Shown here one piece after another: positions 42,201 through 50,876 of a DNA stretch of 64,000 nt. Both the position numbers and the translations under genes were made by a program. The notes below the pieces were generated by a model. That model was not told where the DNA came from, did no database searches, and was given only the letters and a program-made list of their open reading frames with translations. This stretch comes from Flavobacteriaceae bacterium. GTDB lineage: Bacteria > Bacteroidota > Bacteroidia > Flavobacteriales > Flavobacteriaceae. Positions within the stretch are counted from its first letter, which is position 1, and every line of letters starts with the position of its first letter. The stretch lies in the NCBI GenBank assembly GCA_024743095.1, contig JANSXF010000010.1, forward strand, positions 18,909 through 82,908. The letters are read 5' to 3'.

Positions 42201-44521
42201 AAGGGGTAACCAATAGCAAAGTTCAATGTAGCCTTGTTGCCGTTGTTTCCAAAGAAGGGAACATTCCAGCGGTCCTTCTCAGGCTGATAGGGTACTCTAA
42301 AAGGCGAGGCCAGATCAAACCGGATCACAAAATTCTGGATGTCTACGCGTAAACCAAATCCAAATCCTGCAGCAACTTCGTTTAACCAATCCGATTCAAA
42401 TTTACCATCGGTAAAAAGGGAGTTGGAAGAAGTACTGTTTTGTTGGTTATTTTCCAGTTCGTTATAGTTTCCGGTAAGCCAAACATTTCCTGCATCCACA
42501 AAAAAGGCACCTTTCAAATAAGAAAATATGGGGAAACGATATTCCAGGTTGGCTTCCAGCTTAAGGTTACCGGAACGGTCAAAATAATCGGTGGAGGAAT
42601 CGTCTGCAACTGCATTGAAGTTGCCCGGCCCCAAAGACCGGATATCAAAGGCCCTAACGCTATAGGGACCCCCGGAGAAGAATTGTTTTACAAATGGCAA
42701 CGTTTCGCTATTTCCGTAAGGCACGCCCCAACCTGCGTAAATTCTTGAAACCAGAGTTTGTTCCCTATCCCATCTCAAATAGAAACGAAAATCGACATCC
42801 ATTTTTGCATATTGGGCATATTCTGAACCTAGAATCGTGCCAGTACCGCCATCAATCAAACTGAAAAGGTTCCCTGCCAAATCAATATTGGTAGAGAAAA
42901 AAATGGGATATTCCTTATCTAGATCAGATATTTCATCGTAAGTGAATCCATACAAGAGCCCGCCAATAAAACGTTGCTCAAAACTTCTTTGTAGAAAAGG
43001 GTTGTCGTCCAGTATTTGTTGAAATTCATCTGTTACATTGGAGAGTCTGGAGTAGTTTAAGCTAATCGGGTCCAATTGGTGATAGACATACCTGTTTTCC
43101 TTCCAAGTGTATCCAAAAGAGCCGTTGATGGAGCTCAAGGTGAACAATTGGCTTCGTCTTAGGTAATCGACACCTGCTGAAATCTTGGTCTTGGGAACGG
43201 AATACCTAAAGTTTCTTGGTGAAAATGGAATGGACCTCGGAAAAATCAAATCTCCTTTTATTCCCCAAGCAATGCTGCTCAAATTGGAATTGTTTCCAGA
43301 GGAAAGTTGTGATTCGTAAGAAAAATGCGTGGATAGGCTTAAGGTCTCTCCACCGTGAAAGAGGTTTCTGTTTCTGTAGGTCAATAGGAGGCCAGGACCC
43401 GTGAACCCGTTTGATTTGGTCACAGCCTGAATTTCTGCTCGTAAGGAACGCTTGGTCAAGGGAGCCAGATAAATGTCAGCCGCAAGTGAGCCACTCTTTC
43501 CATCGGCCATGGCGGTATCCAGTTCCCGATATTGAATGTTTACATACTTATAACTGCCCAAGGAGGACAAACGGTTACTTGTGATTTTGGAGGTGTTGGC
43601 ATTGTAAAGGTCACCTTCTTTAAAGAGCATGTAGGTCTCCAGTAACTCAGGTTTAAAATAGTATTCGTTCTGAATAAAATCTGTGCCATTTATGGTAGTT
43701 AGGTTCTGTTTGGAAAGTGGCAAGGTATCGCCCTCAATCGAATAATTCGGATATACCGTTATGGAATCGATGGTGTAGGGTATCGCGGTTTTTTGGGGTG
43801 CTTTCTTTTTTAAGCGAAGAAACAGATCGAATTTTCGGTTTTTATATTGATTGGTGTCCGCTTCAAAGATGAAAAGATTGGCGTTGCTATTATAGTAGCC
43901 CCGCTGTTTTAGGTTGAAATCCAATCGTTCCCGTTCCGCTTTCAATAAATCTAGATCAAAACGGTCGTTCTTGGAAAGTGGGGATTCCTTGACAATGTCC
44001 GATAGTTCATTGTATATCGGCAGCGAATCCATATCCACCTTATAGCGCTCAAGCGTATAGGGTTCTTGTACCGTCGCCATATAGTTGACAGAAGCATATT
44101 TCTCCTTTTCGCTGGTCTCCGAGCTGGCCCTGCTGTAGAAAAAACCATTGTTGTCCAAACGGTTCACTAAAAGCTCTTCCACACGTTGAGGATCAATCCC
44201 TGAAAAATAAATAGGTTCCTCACCAAAGGATTTGTTTAGAAACTTGTATAGAAAACCGGGTTTCTCTCGTTGGGCTTTATAATGGAAATACAGACCGGGT
44301 CTCATTCCGAGAAAGGAAGTATTGGGATTGGGCTCGACCAAATTGGTCAGTTCCGCTTTCACCTCCTTCAAACCTTCCACTTCTCCAATGGTGTCCAGTT
44401 CCAGCTTTGCTCCGGTATATAGTTTCTCACCTTCAGGTATGAATTTTTTTATGCTACAAGACTGCAAGGACAATACGGCAAGGCATGTACAAAACAGATA
44501 TTTTATGAGTTGATCTTTCAA
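42197..44521 (-). CDS. tamL: BamA/TamA-superfamily outer-membrane lipoprotein (TamL)
   Basis: 774 aa. N-terminal signal with lipobox LQSC (Cys22), then POTRA-like domains to about residue 370 and a C-terminal 16-strand barrel ending in KATLNFAIGYPF. Late motif QFFSGGPYSVRAFDIRSLGPG is the conserved G-S-R-G-type barrel loop. A lipid anchor on an Omp85 barrel is the mark of TamL in Bacteroidota. The gene follows tamB by 15 bases. The pair is thought to move lipids or assemble outer-membrane components. Confidence 0.88.
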   Translation of the reverse strand: MKDQLIKYLFCTCLAVLSLQSCSIKKFIPEGEKLYTGAKLELDTIGEVEGLKEVKAELTNLVEPNPNTSFLGMRPGLYFHYKAQREKPGFLYKFLNKSFGEEPIYFSGIDPQRVEELLVNRLDNNGFFYSRASSETSEKEKYASVNYMATVQEPYTLERYKVDMDSLPIYNELSDIVKESPLSKNDRFDLDLLKAERERLDFNLKQRGYYNSNANLFIFEADTNQYKNRKFDLFLRLKKKAPQKTAIPYTIDSITVYPNYSIEGDTLPLSKQNLTTINGTDFIQNEYYFKPELLETYMLFKEGDLYNANTSKITSNRLSSLGSYKYVNIQYRELDTAMADGKSGSLAADIYLAPLTKRSLRAEIQAVTKSNGFTGPGLLLTYRNRNLFHGGETLSLSTHFSYESQLSSGNNSNLSSIAWGIKGDLIFPRSIPFSPRNFRYSVPKTKISAGVDYLRRSQLFTLSSINGSFGYTWKENRYVYHQLDPISLNYSRLSNVTDEFQQILDDNPFLQRSFEQRFIGGLLYGFTYDEISDLDKEYPIFFSTNIDLAGNLFSLIDGGTGTILGSEYAQYAKMDVDFRFYLRWDREQTLVSRIYAGWGVPYGNSETLPFVKQFFSGGPYSVRAFDIRSLGPGNFNAVADDSSTDYFDRSGNLKLEANLEYRFPIFSYLKGAFFVDAGNVWLTGNYNELENNQQNSTSSNSLFTDGKFESDWLNEVAAGFGFGLRVDIQNFVIRFDLASPFRVPYQPEKDRWNVPFFGNNGNKATLNFAIGYPF

Positions 44522-44536
44522 AAACTAATTTTAAGA

Positions 44537-47500
44537 TTATGGTTTTTTATCGTCGTTATCCCGTCCCGATATTTTTTCTTCTTCCTCTTCCTTGGCCTTA
44601 GGGTTTATCGGATTGAACAATTGACTGAATTTGTTGAATTCCCTATCAAAAATAAAGGCCAGTCCGGTAACGATCAATTGGCCATCAATAATATTTTGGT
44701 ACTCCTGTCGTCTAAATCCCTTCAACCGATAATTGCCTTGTTCGTTCAAAAGATACTCCAAGGTTACATTACCGATCACGGGCGTGGCGGTTTCGGAACT
44801 GGAAGGTGTGCCTTCCACATCAACGGCACTACCGGCCGAAACGATGACGCGGTCGTCGAATAGTTTTTTCTGTGCGTTGATGTTCAATTGTGTTCTGTTC
44901 TGTAGTCCGTCACCCTGATTTTCTTGAAAGCTGTCCAAGTCAAAATCCAGTTCCAGTCCAGTATTGCCCAATATTCTGTTTGAAATGGAGTTCAACTCAC
45001 CGGACAACACCTTGTTAACATTGTTCCGGGCCAACGCCACTGCACCTCCAGCGCTCCCATCACTTCCGGAGGTTGGATAAAACCGATTGAGCGCCAATAG
45101 CGAAAACACTTGCTTGTTCAGTTCGGATTCTTGCTGATTCAACTGTTGAATCCGTCCGTAAACCCCGCCGCCATAAGCCCCCTGAGCATGTTCTGGCATA
45201 TCCAGGGCAAATGATATTTCCGGCCCAGTTATTTCCCCTCCGATCTTCAAATACACCAAAAAGGTGGAGGCCCTTTGGTATTGGTTGGAAACCCCTGAAT
45301 CCTGACCATAACTAATGGAAGACATCAAGGGTGCGGCTGAAGTTTCGATTTCATAGGTGGCGGTAACATCCAATTTGGCGTTATACGGGTCTCCCGACCA
45401 TGCAACACTGCTGCCTTTATTGATGGTAAACTCACGGCTTACCAAATTGTAAAGGCTTGTTTTGTAGAACCCGGAACTGAGTTCCAATCTTCCCGACAGT
45501 CCAATGTCCTGGTTGGGATCTATATTCAAATTGAGACTGGCATTCCCCGATGCCTGCAGCATATCCTGGGTTTTTTCGTCCAGAACAATTTTAAAAACCG
45601 CATCGTCCGAAATTTCCAAAGTGGTGTTGATGTCCATGCCAGCGAAAACAGAATCGGGAGCTTCATTGGAATCCCTTGTCAATATGGCATCTGGATCTTC
45701 TCTATTTACAAAAATGACCACGCCTTCCCTTCCCTGTATCTCATACTGGGCTTGGGGAACCACATAAGTGAGGTCCGTTTGGTTGCCGATGGTGAAATTT
45801 CCGTTGATTACGGGAACCTCTAAATTACCGGTAACCTCTATATCTGCGTCAATTACCGCTGTACCGTAGACCAGCTCATTATCTTCTTTTTTGGAGTCGA
45901 GTGCCTTAAACGTTTTGCCTGTGATTGTAAGGTCAAAACCTGGGTTTAGAAGATTGTCCGTTAGTATGGAACCGTCCAAGACCAATGTTCCCTTATCTGC
46001 ATCGGTAATGCTAAAACTATCGAAAGTGATTTCTTCTTCATCTAGGTTTAACGTTTGGCCATCCATGCCCAAGTGGGTTTTGAACGCGGATAAGGTAAGG
46101 CCAACATCATTAAAGTTCAGTTCTCCAGAATAGTTTGGTTCGGCCAGTGTTCCGTTCACCTTCATGTTGCCCGAAATGTATCCGGAGGGATTTGACAGTT
46201 CTTCATTTAAAAATGCTTGAACAATCTTGGTCTCAAATTTTTGAATGTCCAGATCTAAGTTCAACTCGGCCCCGCTTTCTTTGGCGACATAATCGCCGGT
46301 CAAAGTTAAATCGGCACCCCCATTTTGGAGAGATAAATCAAAATCATAATCAGATAGTGATTTGGATGCAGCATTTAGACTAAGGGTTCCCAACGGATTT
46401 TGTACCAGGCTGAAGTTGCTGATGTCCAATTTGGACACCAGTCCGGAAGCTTCGTACGGATTGAGAACCACAAAATTACCCTGTACGGTACCCTTCAACA
46501 ATGGTTCTTCGGGATTTAGAAGGCTTAAAAAAGTCTGTAATTGAAAGTTGTCGAAAATGATGCCAATATGTTCATTGTCAATTTCCGGCACCATGGTGGA
46601 TACTTCCAGCTTTTGGTTATTTCGTGACAATACCACGTTTTGAAACTTTGTATAAGCATCCGTCATTGCTATTTTATTGTCATCGGGAATTTCCCATGGT
46701 TTTTTGTTCAACAACAGGTTTTCGGGAGAAATATGCAAGCTCAGTGTGTCCTTTTTAAAGACCAACTCGGAAGATATGTGCATAATCTGTGTGGTGTCGT
46801 TAATGGAACTAAAGTCCAGCACCAGCTTCTTGTTTTGCAGGTTCCCTTCGATATAGGTTTTTTTCAACAAAATGGGGTCGAGTTCAAAATTTTTGAGGCC
46901 TGCATAAAAGTTCAGATTGGTCGAGTCACCTTTTAGGTCCACTTCTAAGCTATCCACGGTGCTTCCCGAGTAGGTGAACTTGGGAACGGAGACTTTTCCT
47001 CCCAATTGCTTAGTTCTGGCATTGAATTTGGCATCAATGTTCAGGGAATCCAAATCTTCAAAACCATCAAAAAAGACTTTGGAAATAATGGGGGTTGGTA
47101 CCAGTGTTAGGTCCAACTTGGCCTCTATATCATCCAGGTTTTCAGATAGGGTGCTGTCAGGGGAAAAATAGTTTTCCAATTGCTTTTTTAATGCGGTATT
47201 TATTCTGTTCAATGAAGCATTTGAAAACAGTCCGCCATATAGAAACCCGCTCTTTACCGTTGCATCGGTAATGGAATCTTCCACCCTTGCATTTATTAAA
47301 ATAGGCTCTATTTGATACTGTTTGTTGTCCGCCACCGCAATACCGTTCTTTACGGAAGTTACAACCGTATATTTGGTGGAATTCCCTTGGTAAGAGCCTT
47401 CGATATCCCCTGCGATTTTAATGTTCTCCCTAGTGAAGCCCAGTTGCTGCAGGTCGGCGCCGATGATATTGGAAGTAAAGGTTATGTTATTGCTTTGTGA

Positions 47501-49528
47501 AGTAAAATCGATGAGGGTGTTCGCTGAGAAATTGAGGTTTTCATCCTTCAAGGCAAGTGCAAAGTCTCCGCTCCCGTTGGTGAGCTCTCCCTGAATGGTT
47601 ATGTCCCGATAATTGTATCCTTGGAATTGAAATTGCTCAATGGCCCCTTCCAATTGAGCATCCAAATTCGCCAACTCCGTTCCAGAACCTGAGCCTTCAA
47701 GCTGAAATGAAATGGCACCGAGCTGATTATTTTTTAGCAGTGATCCCAATTGGAGGCTATCTGTGGCGATAGTCCCCTTAAACTTTTGCATATCGCCAAG
47801 TTGCGCAGAAGCATTCAAAGCTATTCGTCCCTCTGGAATTTTTAGTATGGTATTGGTTTGGAATGATTCAAGGTCGCCTTTTAACGAGCCGGTCAATGCA
47901 ATGGTTTCGGGAATCTTAATTGATAGACTATCCGAACGTAAAAATTGTTGAAGGCTTTCTTTCGATGACCGAACGTCCAAGTTGTCCAAATCGTAGGAAA
48001 GGGTTTCCATTTGTGTAACGTTGTAAAGGCTTCCTTCCAATTTCAAGGATGTGGATGGTCCCCATCGCAGTTCCGACTCAAAATCCTCCACTATTTCTAA
48101 ACTACCGCTTGCCCGGATGTATCCCGTAATCGGATTCTTGGACAATGTATTCAGGTAAGTGTTTTTTTGTGATTCAGCAGAAAAGCGCAGAAAATCTGAA
48201 GGTTTCAGGTTCAATTGGGACAATACCAGTTGGAGACTACTATTTTCTGGATTGTTCATTGCCGAATCCAAGGATTCGTAGCGTATGTCAGCATTGGCAT
48301 TGAGGGAACTCTCGTTTAGCCGCAGGGCCAAATTTGAAATAACCGCTTTGGTATCCGTAATGGATGCTCCGAAGCCTAATTGTTGTAGGGTAATACCGGA
48401 GCTTTCCTGAAATCGGAATGCTTGGAGTTCAATGACCAAGTCTTCCGGAACATAACTAAAGTTATTGGATTTGAGTGTAAGCTCGTTGATGGTAAAGGCG
48501 TCAGGGTTAAAAATAGAATCATTTTCCACGGTAGCATTTCTCGTAAAACGTAAGGTGTTTGATTCCAAATCCAGTTGGTTGGCCTGTAATTCCATTTCCG
48601 GCCACTGGAGAGGACTGCTTTCCTGTTGACTTTTGATGGTGTCCTTGGCTTGATTTAGATTCAATACAATATTGGAGTTCTTTAGCGCTATTTCATCCGT
48701 TTTGTAACTGTTGTTAGCTACATCAATGGCAAGCTCTGTCAAATCAAATTCGGATAATTGAAACCTGGTCTGAATGTCATCAGGTTCTGAATTGTATACA
48801 AGCTCTACCTTGTCCAGTTGAATGCCATCGATTGAAATTTTGGGCGCGGTTGAGGTCGAAGTATCATCGGAAATTGGAGGGGAATGTGTCTGTTCGAACG
48901 AAATTTGACTGTTTTTCAAAACAAAATCATTTATTCCAAAATGCATTTCGTCAAGGTCGAATTCGGTGACCTCAATTTCAAGTTCACCTAGGTTCACACT
49001 GATTTTGGTTCCCAAATAGGCGTCATCATACCGCACTTTCCATTCGGTAAATTGAAAATCACCCAGCGAAATCGACATGGGTTCAGAAACCGAAGTGGTA
49101 TCCGAAGAGGCAAAGGCATCTATCAAAAAGGCAAAATTGAAACTTTCAGCGCCGGTGCCCCTTCGTATATTGGCAACTAAGCTTTTAGCGTCGACATCGT
49201 CAATGGAAAGTTCATTTTTAACGAGCAAAGGATAAATGGGAAGGTCCATCTGAACTTCTTGGGAGTAGAGAAGGGTGTCCCCCAGTTTATCTTCCAGATA
49301 TATCCCCTCTGCCATTACGTTCCCTGAAAAGGTGATAAAAATCCGTTCTACCTCGACCTTGGTGTTTGTCTTCTTGGATACATAATCCGTAATTTTTGAA
49401 ACAATCAGGTTTTGTGCCCAAGGAGTTCTGATGGTTATCACCAGAATGATGAACAATATCAATAAAACAAGAATGCTTTTCCCGACCAACCTCAGGATTT
49501 TTTTCCGGTTCCACTTTTTATCCTTCAT
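44537..49528 (-). CDS. tamB: TamB-like inter-membrane protein
   Basis: 1663 aa from ATG 49528 (TTG 49537 is less likely). A single N-terminal membrane helix (about 14-35, LVGKSILVLLILFIILVITI) is followed by a very long beta-rich AsmA/TamB groove and the C-terminal DUF490 domain (GRLELSSGFYKTSLYNLVSREFTINKG and SVAWSGDPYNAKLDVTATYEI). Such proteins bridge the two membranes and carry lipids. Operon with tamL. The 5' end has no recognised -7 box. Confidence 0.9.
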   Translation of the reverse strand: MKDKKWNRKKILRLVGKSILVLLILFIILVITIRTPWAQNLIVSKITDYVSKKTNTKVEVERIFITFSGNVMAEGIYLEDKLGDTLLYSQEVQMDLPIYPLLVKNELSIDDVDAKSLVANIRRGTGAESFNFAFLIDAFASSDTTSVSEPMSISLGDFQFTEWKVRYDDAYLGTKISVNLGELEIEVTEFDLDEMHFGINDFVLKNSQISFEQTHSPPISDDTSTSTAPKISIDGIQLDKVELVYNSEPDDIQTRFQLSEFDLTELAIDVANNSYKTDEIALKNSNIVLNLNQAKDTIKSQQESSPLQWPEMELQANQLDLESNTLRFTRNATVENDSIFNPDAFTINELTLKSNNFSYVPEDLVIELQAFRFQESSGITLQQLGFGASITDTKAVISNLALRLNESSLNANADIRYESLDSAMNNPENSSLQLVLSQLNLKPSDFLRFSAESQKNTYLNTLSKNPITGYIRASGSLEIVEDFESELRWGPSTSLKLEGSLYNVTQMETLSYDLDNLDVRSSKESLQQFLRSDSLSIKIPETIALTGSLKGDLESFQTNTILKIPEGRIALNASAQLGDMQKFKGTIATDSLQLGSLLKNNQLGAISFQLEGSGSGTELANLDAQLEGAIEQFQFQGYNYRDITIQGELTNGSGDFALALKDENLNFSANTLIDFTSQSNNITFTSNIIGADLQQLGFTRENIKIAGDIEGSYQGNSTKYTVVTSVKNGIAVADNKQYQIEPILINARVEDSITDATVKSGFLYGGLFSNASLNRINTALKKQLENYFSPDSTLSENLDDIEAKLDLTLVPTPIISKVFFDGFEDLDSLNIDAKFNARTKQLGGKVSVPKFTYSGSTVDSLEVDLKGDSTNLNFYAGLKNFELDPILLKKTYIEGNLQNKKLVLDFSSINDTTQIMHISSELVFKKDTLSLHISPENLLLNKKPWEIPDDNKIAMTDAYTKFQNVVLSRNNQKLEVSTMVPEIDNEHIGIIFDNFQLQTFLSLLNPEEPLLKGTVQGNFVVLNPYEASGLVSKLDISNFSLVQNPLGTLSLNAASKSLSDYDFDLSLQNGGADLTLTGDYVAKESGAELNLDLDIQKFETKIVQAFLNEELSNPSGYISGNMKVNGTLAEPNYSGELNFNDVGLTLSAFKTHLGMDGQTLNLDEEEITFDSFSITDADKGTLVLDGSILTDNLLNPGFDLTITGKTFKALDSKKEDNELVYGTAVIDADIEVTGNLEVPVINGNFTIGNQTDLTYVVPQAQYEIQGREGVVIFVNREDPDAILTRDSNEAPDSVFAGMDINTTLEISDDAVFKIVLDEKTQDMLQASGNASLNLNIDPNQDIGLSGRLELSSGFYKTSLYNLVSREFTINKGSSVAWSGDPYNAKLDVTATYEIETSAAPLMSSISYGQDSGVSNQYQRASTFLVYLKIGGEITGPEISFALDMPEHAQGAYGGGVYGRIQQLNQQESELNKQVFSLLALNRFYPTSGSDGSAGGAVALARNNVNKVLSGELNSISNRILGNTGLELDFDLDSFQENQGDGLQNRTQLNINAQKKLFDDRVIVSAGSAVDVEGTPSSSETATPVIGNVTLEYLLNEQGNYRLKGFRRQEYQNIIDGQLIVTGLAFIFDREFNKFSQLFNPINPKAKEEEEEKISGRDNDDKKP

Positions 49529-49669
49529 ACATACCAAAATCGGAGCGATTGCATCACTTTTATTTTACAAATCGTCAGAAACACTATGTAAAGATAGGGC
49601 AGTGCTATGTAAGAAGGTTGCTGAAACGGGATAAAGAATATCTCTATAGCATCGAACGTCGGCTAAAAA

Positions 49670-50770
49670 TTATAGGTTCTTAACCTGGAGCTTGTGGAAA
49701 CTATCTGCTTGTAAACGTAACAGCTCTTCTGCTTTTTCCTTTTTATAGCGATAGAGTTCCTCCTCGTTTTTAATCTCCGCATAGATTTGCTGGTTGAGCT
49801 CCCCATCGGTGGCCAGCAAAAGTTTGCGTTGCTCCACTTTTTGGGTAATCCATGTAGCCACCACACTTTCTTGCTCTTCGAATTTGAAATCGTATTCTCC
49901 TTTTGGGGACATCAATTTTGCAATGATGGGCGCGGTTTCGATGGCCAAGAACAACAAAAAGATAAAGAAAGAAGGGAACCAAGGTAATTTGCCAAGTGCG
50001 TCGATAAGAGCCATCAAACCGTCAAAACCATCGATTATGGGTTGGGAGTCGGCCACTGCGGTATCATAGCCGGTTTGTAGAGCGGCAATCTGGGCCTCGA
50101 TGTTTTCAATTTTATCCGAGTTGGTCTGCTTTAGCATATTCAGCTCTGCAAGGGCGGCGTCATGCTTGTCACGTTTTTCTTGATATACTGGACCTTTGCC
50201 CAAAAGACCAGTGCCCGCTCTTCCTTCGGCTTCGGAAATATAGGTGTCATAAAGCATGTTGGTCTCAGCCTCTTTGGTCGCAACTTCATTCTTCAGGTTG
50301 ACGATATCTTGGTTAAGACTTTCAATTTTTGGGGTGTATTGGAGCGCCAATTGTTCCTTGTTGTTCAAGGTCATGGCATTTTTTTCTTCCAACAGTACTT
50401 GATTGATTTCCTTTTCAAAAATCTTCATTTCCAACGGTTTGGAAATTACAACGGCAATGATCAGAGCCAAAACGATTCGTGGGGCCGCTTGTAATAATTC
50501 GCCCTTGAAATTGTCCCGTTTTTTGATGGTGGACACAATGTACCTATCCAAGTTGAAGATGAGCAGACCCCATATCAAACCAAAGAAGATAGCTGTGTAA
50601 ACATTGTCAAAGACAGTGTAAAGCGCATAGCCCGAAGCTATAAATGCCATGACGGCCGTAAAGAATACCGTGGCACCGATACCAGCATATTTGTTGCGTT
50701 CCCCGTTGGAACAAGTCTCTAAAATTTGGGTATCCGCTCCCGAGCAGAAAATAAAAAAGCGTTGTAACAT
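49670..50770 (-). CDS. DUF4407 membrane protein
   Basis: 366 aa. Four membrane segments (about 29-50, 55-75, 93-112, 268-290) surround a coiled-coil region at 130-255 (LNQDIVNLKNEVATKEAETN, IENIEAQIAALQTGYD). FNLDRYIVSTIKKRDNF and FFIFLLFLAIETAPIIAKLMSP are family blocks. Function unknown. It stands alone between tamB and the second M56 gene. Confidence 0.87.
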   Translation of the reverse strand: MLQRFFIFCSGADTQILETCSNGERNKYAGIGATVFFTAVMAFIASGYALYTVFDNVYTAIFFGLIWGLLIFNLDRYIVSTIKKRDNFKGELLQAAPRIVLALIIAVVISKPLEMKIFEKEINQVLLEEKNAMTLNNKEQLALQYTPKIESLNQDIVNLKNEVATKEAETNMLYDTYISEAEGRAGTGLLGKGPVYQEKRDKHDAALAELNMLKQTNSDKIENIEAQIAALQTGYDTAVADSQPIIDGFDGLMALIDALGKLPWFPSFFIFLLFLAIETAPIIAKLMSPKGEYDFKFEEQESVVATWITQKVEQRKLLLATDGELNQQIYAEIKNEEELYRYKKEKAEELLRLQADSFHKLQVKNL

Positions 50771-50829
50771 AGTGTGTTCTCTTTGATTGATAGGATATTA
50801 GAACGTGGTTTTGGGTGATTTGTTACATA

Positions 50830-50853
50830 AAAAGCCCCATAATCGGGGCTTTT
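50830..50853 (-). terminator. Terminator after the second M56 gene
   Basis: AAAAGCCCC and GGGGCTTTT pair around ATAATC, 24 bases past the stop at 50877. The A/T ends give a U-tract on the minus strand. It separates the BlaI/M56 module from the DUF4407 gene. Confidence 0.8.
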
Positions 50854-50876
50854 AACAATTTTTAAGTCTCGAAAAC

